Shown one piece after another: positions 36,771-52,540 of a stretch of 64,000 nucleotides of DNA. Source of the DNA: Pseudomonas sp. 102515 (lineage in GTDB: Bacteria; Pseudomonadota; Gammaproteobacteria; Pseudomonadales; Pseudomonadaceae); assembly GCF_031085165.1 (NCBI RefSeq), contig NZ_JAVHTY010000005.1, positions 248,001 to 312,000 on the forward strand. The letters are read 5' to 3'. The position numbers and the translations under genes were made by a program. The notes beneath the pieces were generated by a model. The model saw only the letters and a list, made by a program, of their open reading frames with translations. It was not told the DNA's origin and searched no databases. Position 1 is the first letter of the stretch. Each line of letters opens with the position of its first letter.

Positions 36771-38294
36771 TCAGCGAAAGTGCCGTTGCACGGCCATGTA
36801 GACGGCCAGCGCCAGGCCGATCCAGCCGACCAGCCAGAAGTAGTCGAGATAGCCCAGCACCTGGCTCTGGCGGGTGACCAGACTGGAGATCTGCGCCAGG
36901 GCGCTGTCGGCGCCGGTGGCTTGCCGATAGCGTTCGCCATAGGCCTGGTAGTTCTGGGCATACGGATTGACCGCGGCGCTGAGCACCGAGGCGTGGAAGG
37001 CGTCGCGCCACTGCAGGAAGACGTTGGAGAGCACGATGCCCATGGGCATGACCAGTTGCTGGGTCATGTTCTTGATCTGGTAGGCCTGGCTGAAATAGGC
37101 CGGCTCGACGCGCATGAAGGTGTACATGATGATCACCGCGAAGGTGCCGATCAGATAGGTGCCATGCATCATCAGCCCCGGGACCAGCTGCTGGTAGAGG
37201 GGTACGTCGGCGTGCTGGCGCACCATCCAGAAGCCGTAGCCGGCCAGCAGCAGATAGCCCGCCACCAGGTACTTGCGAAAGCCGCCCCAGGGAAAGCGCT
37301 CGCGCAGCCGCACCGAGGTGATCATCAGCAAGGGAGCCAGACCGCACAGCCAGCCCAGCGCCATGACGCCCCCGGCGGTATAGACCGGCAGTTGCAGGCC
37401 GTTGACCACGTACTGGGGAATGATGAAGTTGTAGGCGCCGAGCAAGAAGTAGTTGAGCATCATGAACAGCATGCCGGCGAGAAAGCCCGGGGTGATGGCG
37501 TGCTTGAAGTCCAGGGTCGGCCGCGCCAGGCCCCGCTCGTAGTAGACATAGAGTCCGAGGATGGCCGTTCCCAGCAGCAGCTCCAGGGCCAGCCACAGCC
37601 CATCGCTGAAGAAGTCGAAGGCCAGTCGCTGGGTGGTGGTGGTCAACAGCAGGCTGCCCACCGCCAGCAGCACCATGGACAGCAGCGACGGCGCCCCGGA
37701 ATTCTGCAGCGGATGGGAGCGCCGCGGCAGCGACAGCCAGACGCCTACCGCCACCAGCGCGCAGGCCAGCGCCGGCACCATGAAGATGGCCCGCCATTGG
37801 TGGCCTTCCAGCAATTCCGCGGTGGTGAAGGAGGCCAGCGCACCACCCAGGGGCACGCCCGAAGCGAAGGCGCGGATCCCGGTCGGCAGCTGAGGGCCGG
37901 AGAAATACATCTGCACCAGCACCCGCGCCCCGGCAAAGAAGGTGGCGGCGCCGGCACCCATCAGCGCCCGCCCGACGATGAAGGTCGGCAGATCGGTGGC
38001 CACCAGGCAGCACACCTGGCCGACCAGGTGGATGGCGACGGCGGCGAAGATCAGGTTGCGATAGCCCAGGCGCTGGGCGAACCACTGGTGCGGGGCGCTG
38101 GTGACGATGACCGCGGCGCTGTAGCAGGCCGTGGCCAGGGTGTAGCTGCGCGGGTCGATACCCAGGCCGCCGTAGACATAGCGGTTGGCCAGGGCGATCG
38201 ACAGGTTGTCGAGAAAGTACACCAGCACCATCAGGGTGATGCTCAGCAGCAACAGGCCGCGGTGATGAGGGCGATCGGTGTCGTCGGCGTACAT
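36771..38294 (-). CDS. MFS transporter, DHA2-like, 14 membrane segments
   Basis: About 507 residues with roughly 14 hydrophobic helices. The N-terminal DNLSIALANRYVYGGLG, FIVGRALMGAGAATFFAGARVLVQMYF, and the GVPLGGALASF motif resemble the drug:H+ antiporter 2 group, although the drug-specific motif C is only loosely matched. May export drugs, dyes or siderophores; the substrate cannot be told. ATG at 38294 is preferred; a GTG at 38312 is possible. Neither has a strong ribosome site. Not part of the conserved blocks on either side, so it is probably accessory. Confidence 0.85.
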   Translation of the reverse strand: MYADDTDRPHHRGLLLLSITLMVLVYFLDNLSIALANRYVYGGLGIDPRSYTLATACYSAAVIVTSAPHQWFAQRLGYRNLIFAAVAIHLVGQVCCLVATDLPTFIVGRALMGAGAATFFAGARVLVQMYFSGPQLPTGIRAFASGVPLGGALASFTTAELLEGHQWRAIFMVPALACALVAVGVWLSLPRRSHPLQNSGAPSLLSMVLLAVGSLLLTTTTQRLAFDFFSDGLWLALELLLGTAILGLYVYYERGLARPTLDFKHAITPGFLAGMLFMMLNYFLLGAYNFIIPQYVVNGLQLPVYTAGGVMALGWLCGLAPLLMITSVRLRERFPWGGFRKYLVAGYLLLAGYGFWMVRQHADVPLYQQLVPGLMMHGTYLIGTFAVIIMYTFMRVEPAYFSQAYQIKNMTQQLVMPMGIVLSNVFLQWRDAFHASVLSAAVNPYAQNYQAYGERYRQATGADSALAQISSLVTRQSQVLGYLDYFWLVGWIGLALAVYMAVQRHFR

Positions 38295-38404
38295 GAAGAC
38301 CCAGGCTGGCACTAAGGAGGCCAGTCGTGGACCCTGCGTCCGGGGCGGGGTTCAGAGACCGCGTTGTCGCAGTCTCCTCCAGGTGATGCGCATCGCGTCC
38401 CGGA

Positions 38405-39418
38405 TCAGCCGGGTAGCAGGGCCCGGACGTCGGCCAGGAGTTCGTCCGGCACCTCCAACCAGCCACGGGTGGTATTAAGCGCCCGTGCCTGGTAGCGGCG
38501 CTGCGACGGCAGGCGGGCGCCCTGGGCCTCGATGCCGGCGAACAGCTGCTCGGCGCGCTGCTGGTAGTCGGCTACCGCGGCGCCGAGAAAGCGCTGGGGA
38601 TCGAAGGCCAGGATGAGCTCGCCGTGATAGGGCAGCCCGCCTGCGCCAGCGTCGACAATGGAAGACTCCGGACTGGTGAGATCGCCGATCAGCGGGCCGG
38701 CGAGCAACTCGATCATGGCCGACAGCGCCGAGCCCTTGTGACCGCCAAAGGTGAGCATGGCGCCCTCCTCCAGCACGGTGCGGGCATCGCGACTGGGAGC
38801 ACCTTCGGCGTCCACGCCCCAGCCCTCGGGCAGGGCCTTGCCCGCGCGCCGATGCAATTCGATTTCGCCGCGGGCCACGGCGCTGGTGGCGAAGTCGAAG
38901 ACGAAGGGCTGCCCTTCCGGCCGTGGCCAGCCGAAGGCGATGGGATTGGTACCGAACAGCGGGCGACGACCGCCGGCCGGGGCGACATAGGCCTGGGTCG
39001 GATTGCAGGCCAGGGCCACCAGCCCTCTGGCGGTGAGGGCTTCCATCTCCACCCAGAGCGCCGAGAAGTGCACGCAGTTGTTGATCGCCAGGGCCGCCAG
39101 ACCGCAGGCACGCGCCTTGGCTTCCAACAACGGCAGGCCCGTGTGAAAGGCCAGCGGCGAGAAGCCGCCCCCGGCATCGACCCGGACAATGGCCGGTGCC
39201 ACGTCTTCGACGCGAGGCTCGGCATCCGCCACCACCTTGCCGGCCTTGAGCGTCTTGACGATGCCCAGCAGCCGATAGATGCCATGGGAGGCGCAATCGT
39301 CACGCTGGCCAGCGACCATCATGGCGGCGATGGCCGCGCCCTGCGGCTGGCTGAAACCATGGGCCGCGAGCACCTCTTCGGCCAGGTGCTGCAGCTCTTC
39401 CGGGGTCATCTGGGCCAT
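38405..39418 (-). CDS. Ldh family NAD(P)H-dependent oxidoreductase
   Basis: 337 residues in the malate/L-lactate dehydrogenase family 2 (YlbC/DpkA fold). Motifs are DDCASHGIYRL with the catalytic His, INNCVHFSALWVEMEALTARGLVALACNPTQAYVAPAGG, GTNPIAFGWPRPEG and GGHKGSALSAMIELLAG. Pseudomonas members include delta1-piperideine-2-carboxylate/pyrroline-2-carboxylate reductase (DpkA), for which the Asp-rich start and the GGHKG motif fit well; malate or ureidoglycolate dehydrogenase remain possible. Lies between an MFS gene and hemE on the same strand; likely accessory. Confidence 0.85.
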   Translation of the reverse strand: MAQMTPEELQHLAEEVLAAHGFSQPQGAAIAAMMVAGQRDDCASHGIYRLLGIVKTLKAGKVVADAEPRVEDVAPAIVRVDAGGGFSPLAFHTGLPLLEAKARACGLAALAINNCVHFSALWVEMEALTARGLVALACNPTQAYVAPAGGRRPLFGTNPIAFGWPRPEGQPFVFDFATSAVARGEIELHRRAGKALPEGWGVDAEGAPSRDARTVLEEGAMLTFGGHKGSALSAMIELLAGPLIGDLTSPESSIVDAGAGGLPYHGELILAFDPQRFLGAAVADYQQRAEQLFAGIEAQGARLPSQRRYQARALNTTRGWLEVPDELLADVRALLPG

Positions 39419-39510
39419 GGCGGCGCTCCGTCGGGAAAACCCCGACTATGCCGTAACCGGCCACGCCCCGCTTGCTCGACTTGGGACCGTTCGTGCCGAT
39501 CCCGGCACAG

Positions 39511-40578
39511 TCAGCTCGGGTGGTAGCGCCCCGACAACTCGTGGACAGCTTCGATGAAGGCGCCGGCATGGGCCGGATCCACCTCCGGGGTGATGCCGTG
39601 GCCCAGGTTGAAGACATGGCCGCTGCCCTGGCCATAGCTTTCCAGGATACGTCCCACCTCGGCGCGGATGGCCGTCGGCTTGGCATAGAGCACGCTGGGG
39701 TCCATGTTGCCCTGCAGGGCAACCTTGGCACCCACGCGGCGGCGCGCTTCGCCGATGTCGCAGGTCCAGTCCAGGCCCAGGGCCTCGGCACCGCTGTCGG
39801 CCAGGCTTTCCAGCCAGAGGCCACCGTTCTTGGTGAAGAGGATCACCGGTACCCGCCGCCCTTCATGCTCGCGGATCAGCCCGCCGACGATCTTGCGCAT
39901 GTAGGCCAGGGAAAATTCCTGGTAGGCCGCGGCGGACAGGTTGCCGCCCCAGGTATCGAAGATCTGCACCGCCTGGGCACCGGCGCGGATCTGGCCGTTG
40001 AGGTAGGCCGTGACCGCCTGGGCCAGCTTGTCCAGCAGCAGGTGCAGGGCCTCGGGGGTGTCGTAGAGCATGGCCTTGGCCTTGCGGAAATCCTTGCTGG
40101 AGCCGCCTTCGATCATGTAGGTGGCCAGGGTCCAGGGGCTGCCGGAAAAGCCGATCAGGGGTACCCGGCCGTCCAGCGCCGTGCGGATGGTGCGCACGGC
40201 GTCCATCACGTAGCCCAGGTCGGATTCGGCATCGGGGATCGGCAGCGCCTCGATGTCGGCCGGGGTGTCGATCACCTTGCGAAAGCGCGGACCCTCGCCG
40301 GTCTCGAAATAGAGGCCCTGCCCCATGGCGTCGGGGATGGTGAGGATGTCGGAAAAGAGGATGGCGGCATCCAGTGGATAGCGCTCCAGCGGCTGCAGGG
40401 TCACCTCGCAGGCGAATTGCGGGTTCTTGCACAGACTCATGAAGTCACCGGCACGGGCCCGGCTGGCGCGGTACTCGGGCAGATAGCGCCCGGCCTGGCG
40501 CATCATCCACACCGGGGTGACGTCCACCGGCTGCTTGAGCAGGGCACGCAGGAAACGGTCGTTCTTCAAGGCAGTCAT
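39511..40578 (-). CDS. hemE: Uroporphyrinogen decarboxylase
   Basis: 355 residues. Converts uroporphyrinogen III to coproporphyrinogen III in haem synthesis. Signature motifs: [26 protein letters not shown], and [17 protein letters not shown]. Start [17 protein letters not shown] is the family N-terminus; upstream in-frame extension rejected. Downstream of gltBD on the same strand but separated by a terminator. Confidence 0.97.
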   Translation of the reverse strand: MTALKNDRFLRALLKQPVDVTPVWMMRQAGRYLPEYRASRARAGDFMSLCKNPQFACEVTLQPLERYPLDAAILFSDILTIPDAMGQGLYFETGEGPRFRKVIDTPADIEALPIPDAESDLGYVMDAVRTIRTALDGRVPLIGFSGSPWTLATYMIEGGSSKDFRKAKAMLYDTPEALHLLLDKLAQAVTAYLNGQIRAGAQAVQIFDTWGGNLSAAAYQEFSLAYMRKIVGGLIREHEGRRVPVILFTKNGGLWLESLADSGAEALGLDWTCDIGEARRRVGAKVALQGNMDPSVLYAKPTAIRAEVGRILESYGQGSGHVFNLGHGITPEVDPAHAGAFIEAVHELSGRYHPS

Positions 40579-40721
40579 GGCGACATCCGGCAGCAAAAGT
40601 GTCGGTATTGTCGCAAAGCGGCTGGCAAAAGGCACGGCAGGGGGGCGTGCCTTTTGTCTATCGGGGCGATGGAGCGCCTTCGGTGACGGCGTTCATCGCA
40701 GCTGGCGCTGCGTAGGTGGAC

Positions 40722-40753
40722 AGGGTGGGTAATGGCGCAGCCTTACCCACCTT
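40722..40753. repeat. REP-like inverted repeat, copy 2
   Basis: GTGGGTAA, TGGCGCAGCC, TTACCCAC at 40725-40750: an 8-bp perfect stem around a ten-base loop differing at one base from copy 1 (21697-21722). The stem sequences differ between the copies but stay complementary. The arm can be extended outward by AGG/CTT with one mismatch. Lies between hemE and the gltBD terminator. Confidence 0.6.
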
Positions 40754-40779
40754 CAGCTCAGATCCATTCTCCACCCACA

Positions 40780-40809
40780 AAAAAGCCGACCGGCTTGCAC
40801 CGGTCGGCT
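40780..40809 (-). terminator. Terminator after gltBD
   Basis: 10-bp stem AGCCGACCGG / CCGGTCGGCT with a six-base loop (40784-40809), followed on the minus strand by TTTTTTGTGG. Located 20 bases past the gltD stop. Confidence 0.85.
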
Positions 40810-40828
40810 CTTGTCCGACGGCCTGGGC

Positions 40829-42274
<1,446 letters not shown>

Positions 42275-42306
42275 TCAGCAGGGCGCCACGAGCTATCACG
42301 GTGAAA

Positions 42307-42326
42307 CCGGCGCCCTGGGGCGCCGG
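42307..42326 (-). repeat. Intercistronic hairpin between gltB and gltD
   Basis: Perfect palindromic stem CCGGCGCC / GGCGCCGG with a four-base loop, 12 bases past the gltB stop. Without T-run, it probably modulates relative expression or protects the gltB mRNA end. Confidence 0.5.
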
Positions 42327-42337
42327 CATCGAAGTCG

Positions 42338-46786
<4,449 letters not shown>

Positions 46787-46837
46787 AGCGCTCTCACCGG
46801 CAATCAGGTTATTGCGAAGGCATCACAAAACGGTCCG

Positions 46838-46865
46838 CTTATTTGAACTTTTTTCGGACAGTCAA
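46838..46865 (-). promoter_or_regulatory. Candidate sigma-70 promoter for gltBD
   Basis: On the minus strand TTGACT (46860-46865), a 16-base spacer and AATAAG (46838-46843), with predicted start about 45 bases upstream of gltB. The -35 matches 5 of 6 consensus bases and the -10 4 of 6. The surrounding 46790-46930 is AT-richer than its surroundings. Confidence 0.5.
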
Positions 46866-46936
46866 AGGCTGACCAGTGTAGCGAAAAAATCGCTTACGAC
46901 AAACACTGATGACACCTGATGAAAATTCGATGACGC

Positions 46937-46982
46937 AAAAAAGAAAGCCCCGGCATCACGCTCGTGATAGCGCCGGGGCTTT
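46937..46982 (-). terminator. Terminator after the aroK-aroB-damX unit
   Basis: A long two-part hairpin: AAAGCCCCGGC (46944-46954) pairs with GCCGGGGCTTT (46972-46982), enclosing the smaller stem ATCAC/GTGAT. On the minus strand the run TTTCTTTTTT follows. Twenty bases past the damX stop and upstream of the gltB promoter. Confidence 0.9.
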
Positions 46983-47002
46983 ATTTGCATCGCAGGCAAG
47001 AA

Positions 47003-48601
47003 TCAGCGACTGGTGGCGATGTCCTGCTGGATGCTGGCGAAGGTCCGCGGCCAGGGTTTGCTGGCCTGTACCTTGGCGGGTAGCTGCTTGACCGCCGCCT
47101 CGGCCGCCGCCCGATTGGCGAAGTTGCCGTAGGTCACCACATAGAGCGCCTTGCCTTGGTAGCTCTTCTTGAAATAGCGGAAGTTGCCACTGTCGGCCTG
47201 GGCGGCGATGAAGTCCTGCGCGGCCTTCTCGGTGCTGGTGCCCACCACCTGCAAGGCGTACTTGCTGCCGGCCTGACTACCGTACCAACCCGCCGCGGCA
47301 CTGCCGGCATGAGCAGACGCCGCAGTCGGGGCCGGCTTGGCCGGTGCCGGCGCGGGGGTAGGCGCAGGCGCGGTATGCCGGGGTGCCGGAGTGGCCGCTG
47401 CCGGCGCGCTGGACGCCGGCGTCCGTGCCGGCGTCCGACTGGGCAGTTCGTCTTCGTCACTGATGGGCGGGGCGTCGGTGTTCACGGCTGGCGGCATGCC
47501 ACCCGCGCCCATGTCGTTGCCTGCAGCGGTACCCGCCTGCCGGCCACCGGCCGCTTCCGCCAGGGGTTCACGGATGACCGGCTGCGACTCACCTACCAGC
47601 GGCAGGGGCAGCGGCTTGGAAGAGCCGTCGAACTGGATGGGCGCCCCCTGGGCGTCCTTGCCGGCGGACGCGGTGTTCTGCCCCCCCATGGGCAGGTCCT
47701 GCCCGGCCGTGCCGGTCGCCGGGGTCTCGCTCTTGCCGCCCTTCAGCGACAGCGCCGCAGCACCGACCGCCAGTACCACCACCCCGAGAATGACCAGATG
47801 CTTGCGCGGCAGCGCCGCCAGCAGATTGCGCGAGCCTTTCGCCGGTGCGGCGGCCTTCTTGCGCCGGGCGCTCATGCCAGCCACCAGGACATCCCGAGCT
47901 TCTTCGTTGAGCCGACCAGGCCAGCCGCCGGAGCGCTGATGGATGGTCGCGAGTTGCTCGTCGGTAAAGATCTCCAGCCCCTGACCGGCACCCTCCAGGC
48001 GCTGGGCCAGATATTCCTCGGCCTCGCTCTCGCTGTAGGGCAGCAACTCGATGGCGTGATAGCGCTCTTCGCCCTGGGCGATGTCTTCCAGGCGCATCAC
48101 CACTTCCGCTTCGCCGAACAGGAAGACGTGCAGGCGCTCCTTTTCGCCGCCACCGGCCAGTTCCAGCAGGGCTTCCAGCGCGGGGGTAGCCAGCGCCTCG
48201 GCGTCATCCACCAGGATGTAGACCTCCTGCCCCGCCAGGCGCACTTCCGCCGCCTGCGCGAGAATGGACGCCGGCGTCTGGCTGTCGGCGCCCACGCCCT
48301 TGGCGACCTGGGCCAGGACGGTGCGGGCGTCGCCGCCGTTCTGCGCGGAAATCACCACGCAGTGCACGGCTTCCTTCTTGGTGCTGGCCGCCAGTGCCTG
48401 GCGCAGCAGCGTCTTGCCGCTGCCCTCGGGCCCGCTGACCACCAGCAACAGCTGGCTGTAGCGGGCCAGATGATGCAACTGACCCAGCACCGGCTTGCGC
48501 TGCGCCGGAAAGAATTTGAAACCGGGAACGCGGGCGGCGAACGGGTCGTGGGTGAACTGATAGTGACCGAGGAAGGCTTCGTCGGCGTGCAGATTGGACA
48601 T
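47003..48601 (-). CDS. DamX-like AAA ATPase with membrane segment and SPOR domain
   Basis: 532 residues. The N-terminal ExeA-type AAA domain (about 1-240) has Walker A SGPEGSGKTLLR and Walker B EVYILVDDAEAL. One membrane helix lies near 275-292 (HLVILGVVVLAVGAAALSL), then a Pro/Ala-rich periplasmic linker, then a C-terminal SPOR domain (about 445-525, YALQVVGTSTEKAAQDFIAAQ... ALYVVTYGNFANRAAAEAAVKQLP) that binds denuded septal glycan. This is the pseudomonad DamX form, in which cytoplasmic ATPase and septal SPOR are fused. It follows aroB by 18 bases and is the last gene before the terminator. Confidence 0.92.
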   Translation of the reverse strand: MSNLHADEAFLGHYQFTHDPFAARVPGFKFFPAQRKPVLGQLHHLARYSQLLLVVSGPEGSGKTLLRQALAASTKKEAVHCVVISAQNGGDARTVLAQVAKGVGADSQTPASILAQAAEVRLAGQEVYILVDDAEALATPALEALLELAGGGEKERLHVFLFGEAEVVMRLEDIAQGEERYHAIELLPYSESEAEEYLAQRLEGAGQGLEIFTDEQLATIHQRSGGWPGRLNEEARDVLVAGMSARRKKAAAPAKGSRNLLAALPRKHLVILGVVVLAVGAAALSLKGGKSETPATGTAGQDLPMGGQNTASAGKDAQGAPIQFDGSSKPLPLPLVGESQPVIREPLAEAAGGRQAGTAAGNDMGAGGMPPAVNTDAPPISDEDELPSRTPARTPASSAPAAATPAPRHTAPAPTPAPAPAKPAPTAASAHAGSAAAGWYGSQAGSKYALQVVGTSTEKAAQDFIAAQADSGNFRYFKKSYQGKALYVVTYGNFANRAAAEAAVKQLPAKVQASKPWPRTFASIQQDIATSR

Positions 48602-48619
48602 GGGACTCTCTTGTTCTCC

Positions 48620-49714
48620 TTACTGGGCGGTCAGCGCTTGGTAATCGGTACGCAGCGTCTGCTCGAGAATGTCGCGGGCGAAGTCGGCGGTCACCACGGC
48701 CTGGCCCAGGTCACTGAGCAGTACCAGCCGGAGTTGTCCATCCAGGACCTTCTTGTCCACCGCCATGAGGCGTTCGAAATCGGCCGGCTGCATGTCGGCC
48801 GGCGGTACCACGGGAAGCCCCGCCCGGACCAGCAGGCGCAGGGCGCGGTCGCGCTGGGCGGCCGTGAGCCAGCCCAGCAGCAGGGACATCTGCAGCGCCA
48901 TGACCATGCCGGCGGAAACCGCCTCGCCATGCAACCAGACGCCATAGCCCTGGTGGGTCTCGATGGCGTGACCGAAGGTATGGCCGAGATTGAGGATGGC
49001 ACGCAGGCCCGACTCGCGCTCGTCGCTGCCGACCACCTGGGCCTTGGCCGCGCAGGAACGCTCGATGGCTTCGGTGAGGGCCTGCTGGTCCAGCGCCAGC
49101 AGCGCCTCGACATGCTTTTCGAGCCAGCCGAGGAAGGGTTCATCGCAGATCAGACCGTACTTGATGACCTCGGCCAGACCCGCCGACAGTTCGCGCGCCG
49201 GCAGGGTCGCCAGGCTGTCGGTGTCGATGACCACGGCCTTGGGCTGGTAGAAGGCGCCGATCATGTTCTTGCCCAGCGGGTGGTTGATGCCGGTCTTGCC
49301 GCCCACCGAGGAATCGACCTGGGACAGCAGCGTGGTCGGTACCTGGATGAAGTCCACCCCGCGTTGATAGCAGGCCGCGGCGAACCCGCCCATGTCGCCG
49401 ATCACCCCGCCACCGAGGGCGATGAGGGTGGTCTTGCGATCATGGCGATCCTGCAGCAGGCCGTCGAAGATCAGTTGCAGGGTTTCCCAGTTCTTGTGCG
49501 CCTCGCCGTCGGGCAGCACGATCGAGCTGACCTGGCGGTCGCCCAGGGTGCGCAGCAGGCGCTCCAGATAGAGCGGCGCGATGGTTTCATTGGTGACGAT
49601 CGCCACCTTGCGCCCGGCGAGATGGGGCAGGAAGCAGTCCGGCCGATCCAGGAGGCCCTGGCCGATGTAGATCGGGTAGCTGCGCTCACCGAGCTCGACG
49701 TGAAGAGTCCGCAT
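48620..49714 (-). CDS. aroB: 3-dehydroquinate synthase
   Basis: 364 residues. Second step of the shikimate pathway: DAHP to 3-dehydroquinate, NAD- and metal-dependent. Motifs: [73 protein letters not shown] (starting about residue 96), and [12 protein letters not shown] with a metal His. ATG at 49714 has AAGGTGA upstream; an upstream extension was rejected. Downstream of aroK. Confidence 0.97.
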   Translation of the reverse strand: MRTLHVELGERSYPIYIGQGLLDRPDCFLPHLAGRKVAIVTNETIAPLYLERLLRTLGDRQVSSIVLPDGEAHKNWETLQLIFDGLLQDRHDRKTTLIALGGGVIGDMGGFAAACYQRGVDFIQVPTTLLSQVDSSVGGKTGINHPLGKNMIGAFYQPKAVVIDTDSLATLPARELSAGLAEVIKYGLICDEPFLGWLEKHVEALLALDQQALTEAIERSCAAKAQVVGSDERESGLRAILNLGHTFGHAIETHQGYGVWLHGEAVSAGMVMALQMSLLLGWLTAAQRDRALRLLVRAGLPVVPPADMQPADFERLMAVDKKVLDGQLRLVLLSDLGQAVVTADFARDILEQTLRTDYQALTAQ

Positions 49715-49766
49715 GCCGTCACCTTGAGTCAAAGGGCGCCTAGCATAGCGCAGAACGCTTGCGGCT

Positions 49767-50285
49767 TTAATGCGGCGCCAGGGCTTTCAGACGGTCGAGT
49801 ATCTGCAGCACGACCAGCCGGGGTGGCCGCTCGTCGGTCTCGATGATGATATCGGCGATCTCGCGGTACAGCGGGTCGCGCATGGCCATGAGCTTGCGCA
49901 GCACCGCCGCGGGATCGGCGGTCTGCAGGAGCGGACGGTTGCGATCACGGGAGGTGCGTTCGATCTGCTGCTCGATGGAGGCATGCAGATAGATGACCCG
50001 TCCGCCATGCTTGAGCGCCTGGCGATTGTCCTCGCGCAGCACGGCGCCCCCGCCGGTGGCCATCACCAGACCGTTTTCCGCGCACAGCTCGGCGATCGCG
50101 GCGCGTTCGCGCTCGCGAAAGCCCTGCTCGCCTTCCACATCGAAGATCCAGGGGATGTCGGCACCGGTACGTTCTTCGATTACCTTGTCGGAATCCTTGA
50201 ACGGCAGCCGCAACTCCTTCGCCAGGAGCCGGCCGATGGTGCTCTTGCCCGAGCCCATCGGTCCTACGAGAAACAGATTACGCAC
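49767..50285 (-). CDS. aroK: Shikimate kinase
   Basis: 172 residues. Phosphorylates shikimate with ATP. Walker [32 protein letters not shown] (substrate site), [10 protein letters not shown], and the [13 protein letters not shown] segment. 5 bases downstream of pilQ; the pilQ-aroK-aroB order is conserved. Start ATG at 50285. Confidence 0.96.
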   Translation of the reverse strand: MRNLFLVGPMGSGKSTIGRLLAKELRLPFKDSDKVIEERTGADIPWIFDVEGEQGFRERERAAIAELCAENGLVMATGGGAVLREDNRQALKHGGRVIYLHASIEQQIERTSRDRNRPLLQTADPAAVLRKLMAMRDPLYREIADIIIETDERPPRLVVLQILDRLKALAPH

Positions 50286-50290
50286 TTATG

Positions 50291-52540
50291 TCATCGACCA
50301 ACCGCTATCGCCTGGTTGTTCATGATACGCGGCGTGAGGAAGATCAGCAGCTCGACTTTGCTGTCGGTGACCGAATCCCGGCGGAACAGCCGGCCGACAT
50401 AGGGAATGTCCCCCAGCATCGGCACCTTGGTGGTGGACTTGGTCTGGGTATTGGAGAACACCCCGCCCAGCACGATGGTCTCGCCATCGCTCACCAGCAC
50501 CTTGGCATTGACCTCGTTCTTGCTGATCGGCGGCACGCCGTTGAGGGCGTTCTGGTAGTCAGGGGCATCCTTGTTGACCTTGACCTCCATGATGATGCGG
50601 TTGTCCGGGGTGATCTGCGGCGTGACTTCCAGCGACAGGGCGGCCTGCTTGAAGCTGGTGCTGGTGGCACCGCTGGAGCTGGCTTCCTGGTAGGGGATCT
50701 CGGTACCGCGCAGGATCTTGGCGGTCTCCTTGTCCGAGGTCACCACCTTGGGCTGGGAGATGATCTCGCCATTGCCACTGGATTGCAGAGCTGACAGCTG
50801 CAGGTCGAGCATCTTGCCACCGACCATGAAGCCGACGCCGATGCCCGAGGTGCTGCCGGAGACGCCCATGTCGACGAAAGGCGTGGGTGCGACGCCGTTG
50901 GTAGAAGTGAAATTACCCACGGTACTGGTGCCCGGCAGGAAGGCCTGACCGGTAGTAGGATCGACCGTGGTGGCGCCGTCCTTGCCATAGACCGCGAAGT
51001 TGCCCGAACTGGCGTTGCCGCCCCAGCGCACGCCCAGCTGCTTGCTGTAGTCGACGTTGGCCTCCACCAGCCGCGCCTCGATCATCACCTGGCGCACCGG
51101 GATGTCCAGCTGCGAGACGATGCGCCGGAGTTCGTCCAGGCGATTCTGGGTCTGGTAGGCGATGATGCTGTTGGTGCGCTCGTCCACCGAGATGGAGCCG
51201 CGCTCGTCGGCGGTCTTGTCGGCGCTGGTCACCGACTGGAACAGCTTGGCGATATCGGCGGCCTTGGCGTAGTTGACCTGGATCAGGTCGCGACGCAGCG
51301 GGGCCAGCTGCTGGATCTGCTTCTGGGATTCCAGCTCCTGACGCTCGCGGGCGGCGATCTCGTCGGCCGGTGCCACCAGCAGCACGTTGCCGATCTGGCG
51401 CTTGTCGAGCCCCTTGGTCTTGAGGATCAGATCCAGCGCCTGGTCCCAGGGCACGTTCTGCAGGCGCAGGGTGATGTTGCCCTGCACGGTGTCGCTCGCC
51501 ACCAGGTTGAGGTTGGTGAAGTCGGCGATCAGCTGCAGTACCGAGCGGACGTCGATGTCCTGGAAATTCAGCGACAGTTTCTCGCCGGTGTAGGTGAAGC
51601 GATCGGCTGCGCGCTTTTCCTTTTCCTCGGTGGTGAGCGGCTTGACGCTCAGGGTCAGACGATTGTTGGTCTGGTAGGCCAGGTAGTCGTAGGTCCCGGT
51701 CGGCTCGATGACGATGGACGCCCCGCTGCTGTCAGCGGAGGCGTTGACGAACTGCACCGGGGTGGCGAAGTCCTTGACGTCCAGGCGCACGCGCAGCTCT
51801 TCGGGCAGCTGGGTACCGGCGAAGGTCAGGCGGATCTTGCCGCCCTGCTCCTGGATGTCCGGATTGATGCCGGTCTCGCTCAGGTCGATGACCACGTTGC
51901 CCTCGCCCTGGGGACCCCGCTGGAAGTCGATATGGCGGATCGCCTTGCCGCGCAGTTGCGGCCGCGGCGCGGTCATGGCCGCCACGGTAGAGGTGGCCTG
52001 GGTCGGCGGCAGCGGCGTGCGGGCGACCGCGCCGGAGAGGGGTGCGGACGAGGGCGCGGTCACGGTGGCCGGCGCGGCGGCCCGCGGCAGGTTGGGCGTC
52101 AGATTGGCCTGGGCGTTGGCCACCTGACGACCCGCGGTGCCACCGATGGTGACGAACAGATTGCGACCGTCGGCCCGGGTGTCGTAGCTGGCCAGGTTGG
52201 TGAGGTTGATGATCAGGCGGGTACGGTTGCCCGCCTCCACTACCGTCACGCTGCGGGCATTGCCATTACCCAGCTCACGGCTCTTGGTACCCAGTTTGTT
52301 GGCGACGCCGGGCAGGTCCAGGGCGATCCGCGCCGGCTGCTCGATGGTGTAGCCCTTGGGCACCGGAACCGGCTGATCGAAGGTCAGCTTGAGCTCGATG
52401 CGATCCCCGGGCAGGGAGGCGACGTTCAAGGCCTGCAGATCGGCTGCCAGGGCTTGACCGGCCAGGCTGCCCAGCAACAGGGCCAATCCCAGTCCCAGCC
52501 GTCTTGCGCTATTCGTCTTCACTGTACTCGCCCTGCCCAT
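50291..52540 (-). CDS. pilQ: Type IV pilus secretin PilQ
   Basis: 749 residues. Outer-membrane ring through which the pilus exits. Signal peptide (LGLGLALLLGSLAGQALA), two AMIN peptidoglycan-binding domains (about 35-150 and 195-310), a secretin/TonB short domain (about 330-390, LNFQDIDVRSVLQLIADFTNLNLVA), an N1/NolW domain (about 395-480) and the secretin barrel (about 520-745, VMIEARLVEANVDYSKQLGVRWG, and the VPMLGDIPYVGRLFR signature). The ATG overlaps the pilP TAA. A GTG at 52522 is an alternative start. Last of pilMNOPQ. Confidence 0.95.
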   Translation of the reverse strand: MGRASTVKTNSARRLGLGLALLLGSLAGQALAADLQALNVASLPGDRIELKLTFDQPVPVPKGYTIEQPARIALDLPGVANKLGTKSRELGNGNARSVTVVEAGNRTRLIINLTNLASYDTRADGRNLFVTIGGTAGRQVANAQANLTPNLPRAAAPATVTAPSSAPLSGAVARTPLPPTQATSTVAAMTAPRPQLRGKAIRHIDFQRGPQGEGNVVIDLSETGINPDIQEQGGKIRLTFAGTQLPEELRVRLDVKDFATPVQFVNASADSSGASIVIEPTGTYDYLAYQTNNRLTLSVKPLTTEEKEKRAADRFTYTGEKLSLNFQDIDVRSVLQLIADFTNLNLVASDTVQGNITLRLQNVPWDQALDLILKTKGLDKRQIGNVLLVAPADEIAARERQELESQKQIQQLAPLRRDLIQVNYAKAADIAKLFQSVTSADKTADERGSISVDERTNSIIAYQTQNRLDELRRIVSQLDIPVRQVMIEARLVEANVDYSKQLGVRWGGNASSGNFAVYGKDGATTVDPTTGQAFLPGTSTVGNFTSTNGVAPTPFVDMGVSGSTSGIGVGFMVGGKMLDLQLSALQSSGNGEIISQPKVVTSDKETAKILRGTEIPYQEASSSGATSTSFKQAALSLEVTPQITPDNRIIMEVKVNKDAPDYQNALNGVPPISKNEVNAKVLVSDGETIVLGGVFSNTQTKSTTKVPMLGDIPYVGRLFRRDSVTDSKVELLIFLTPRIMNNQAIAVGR

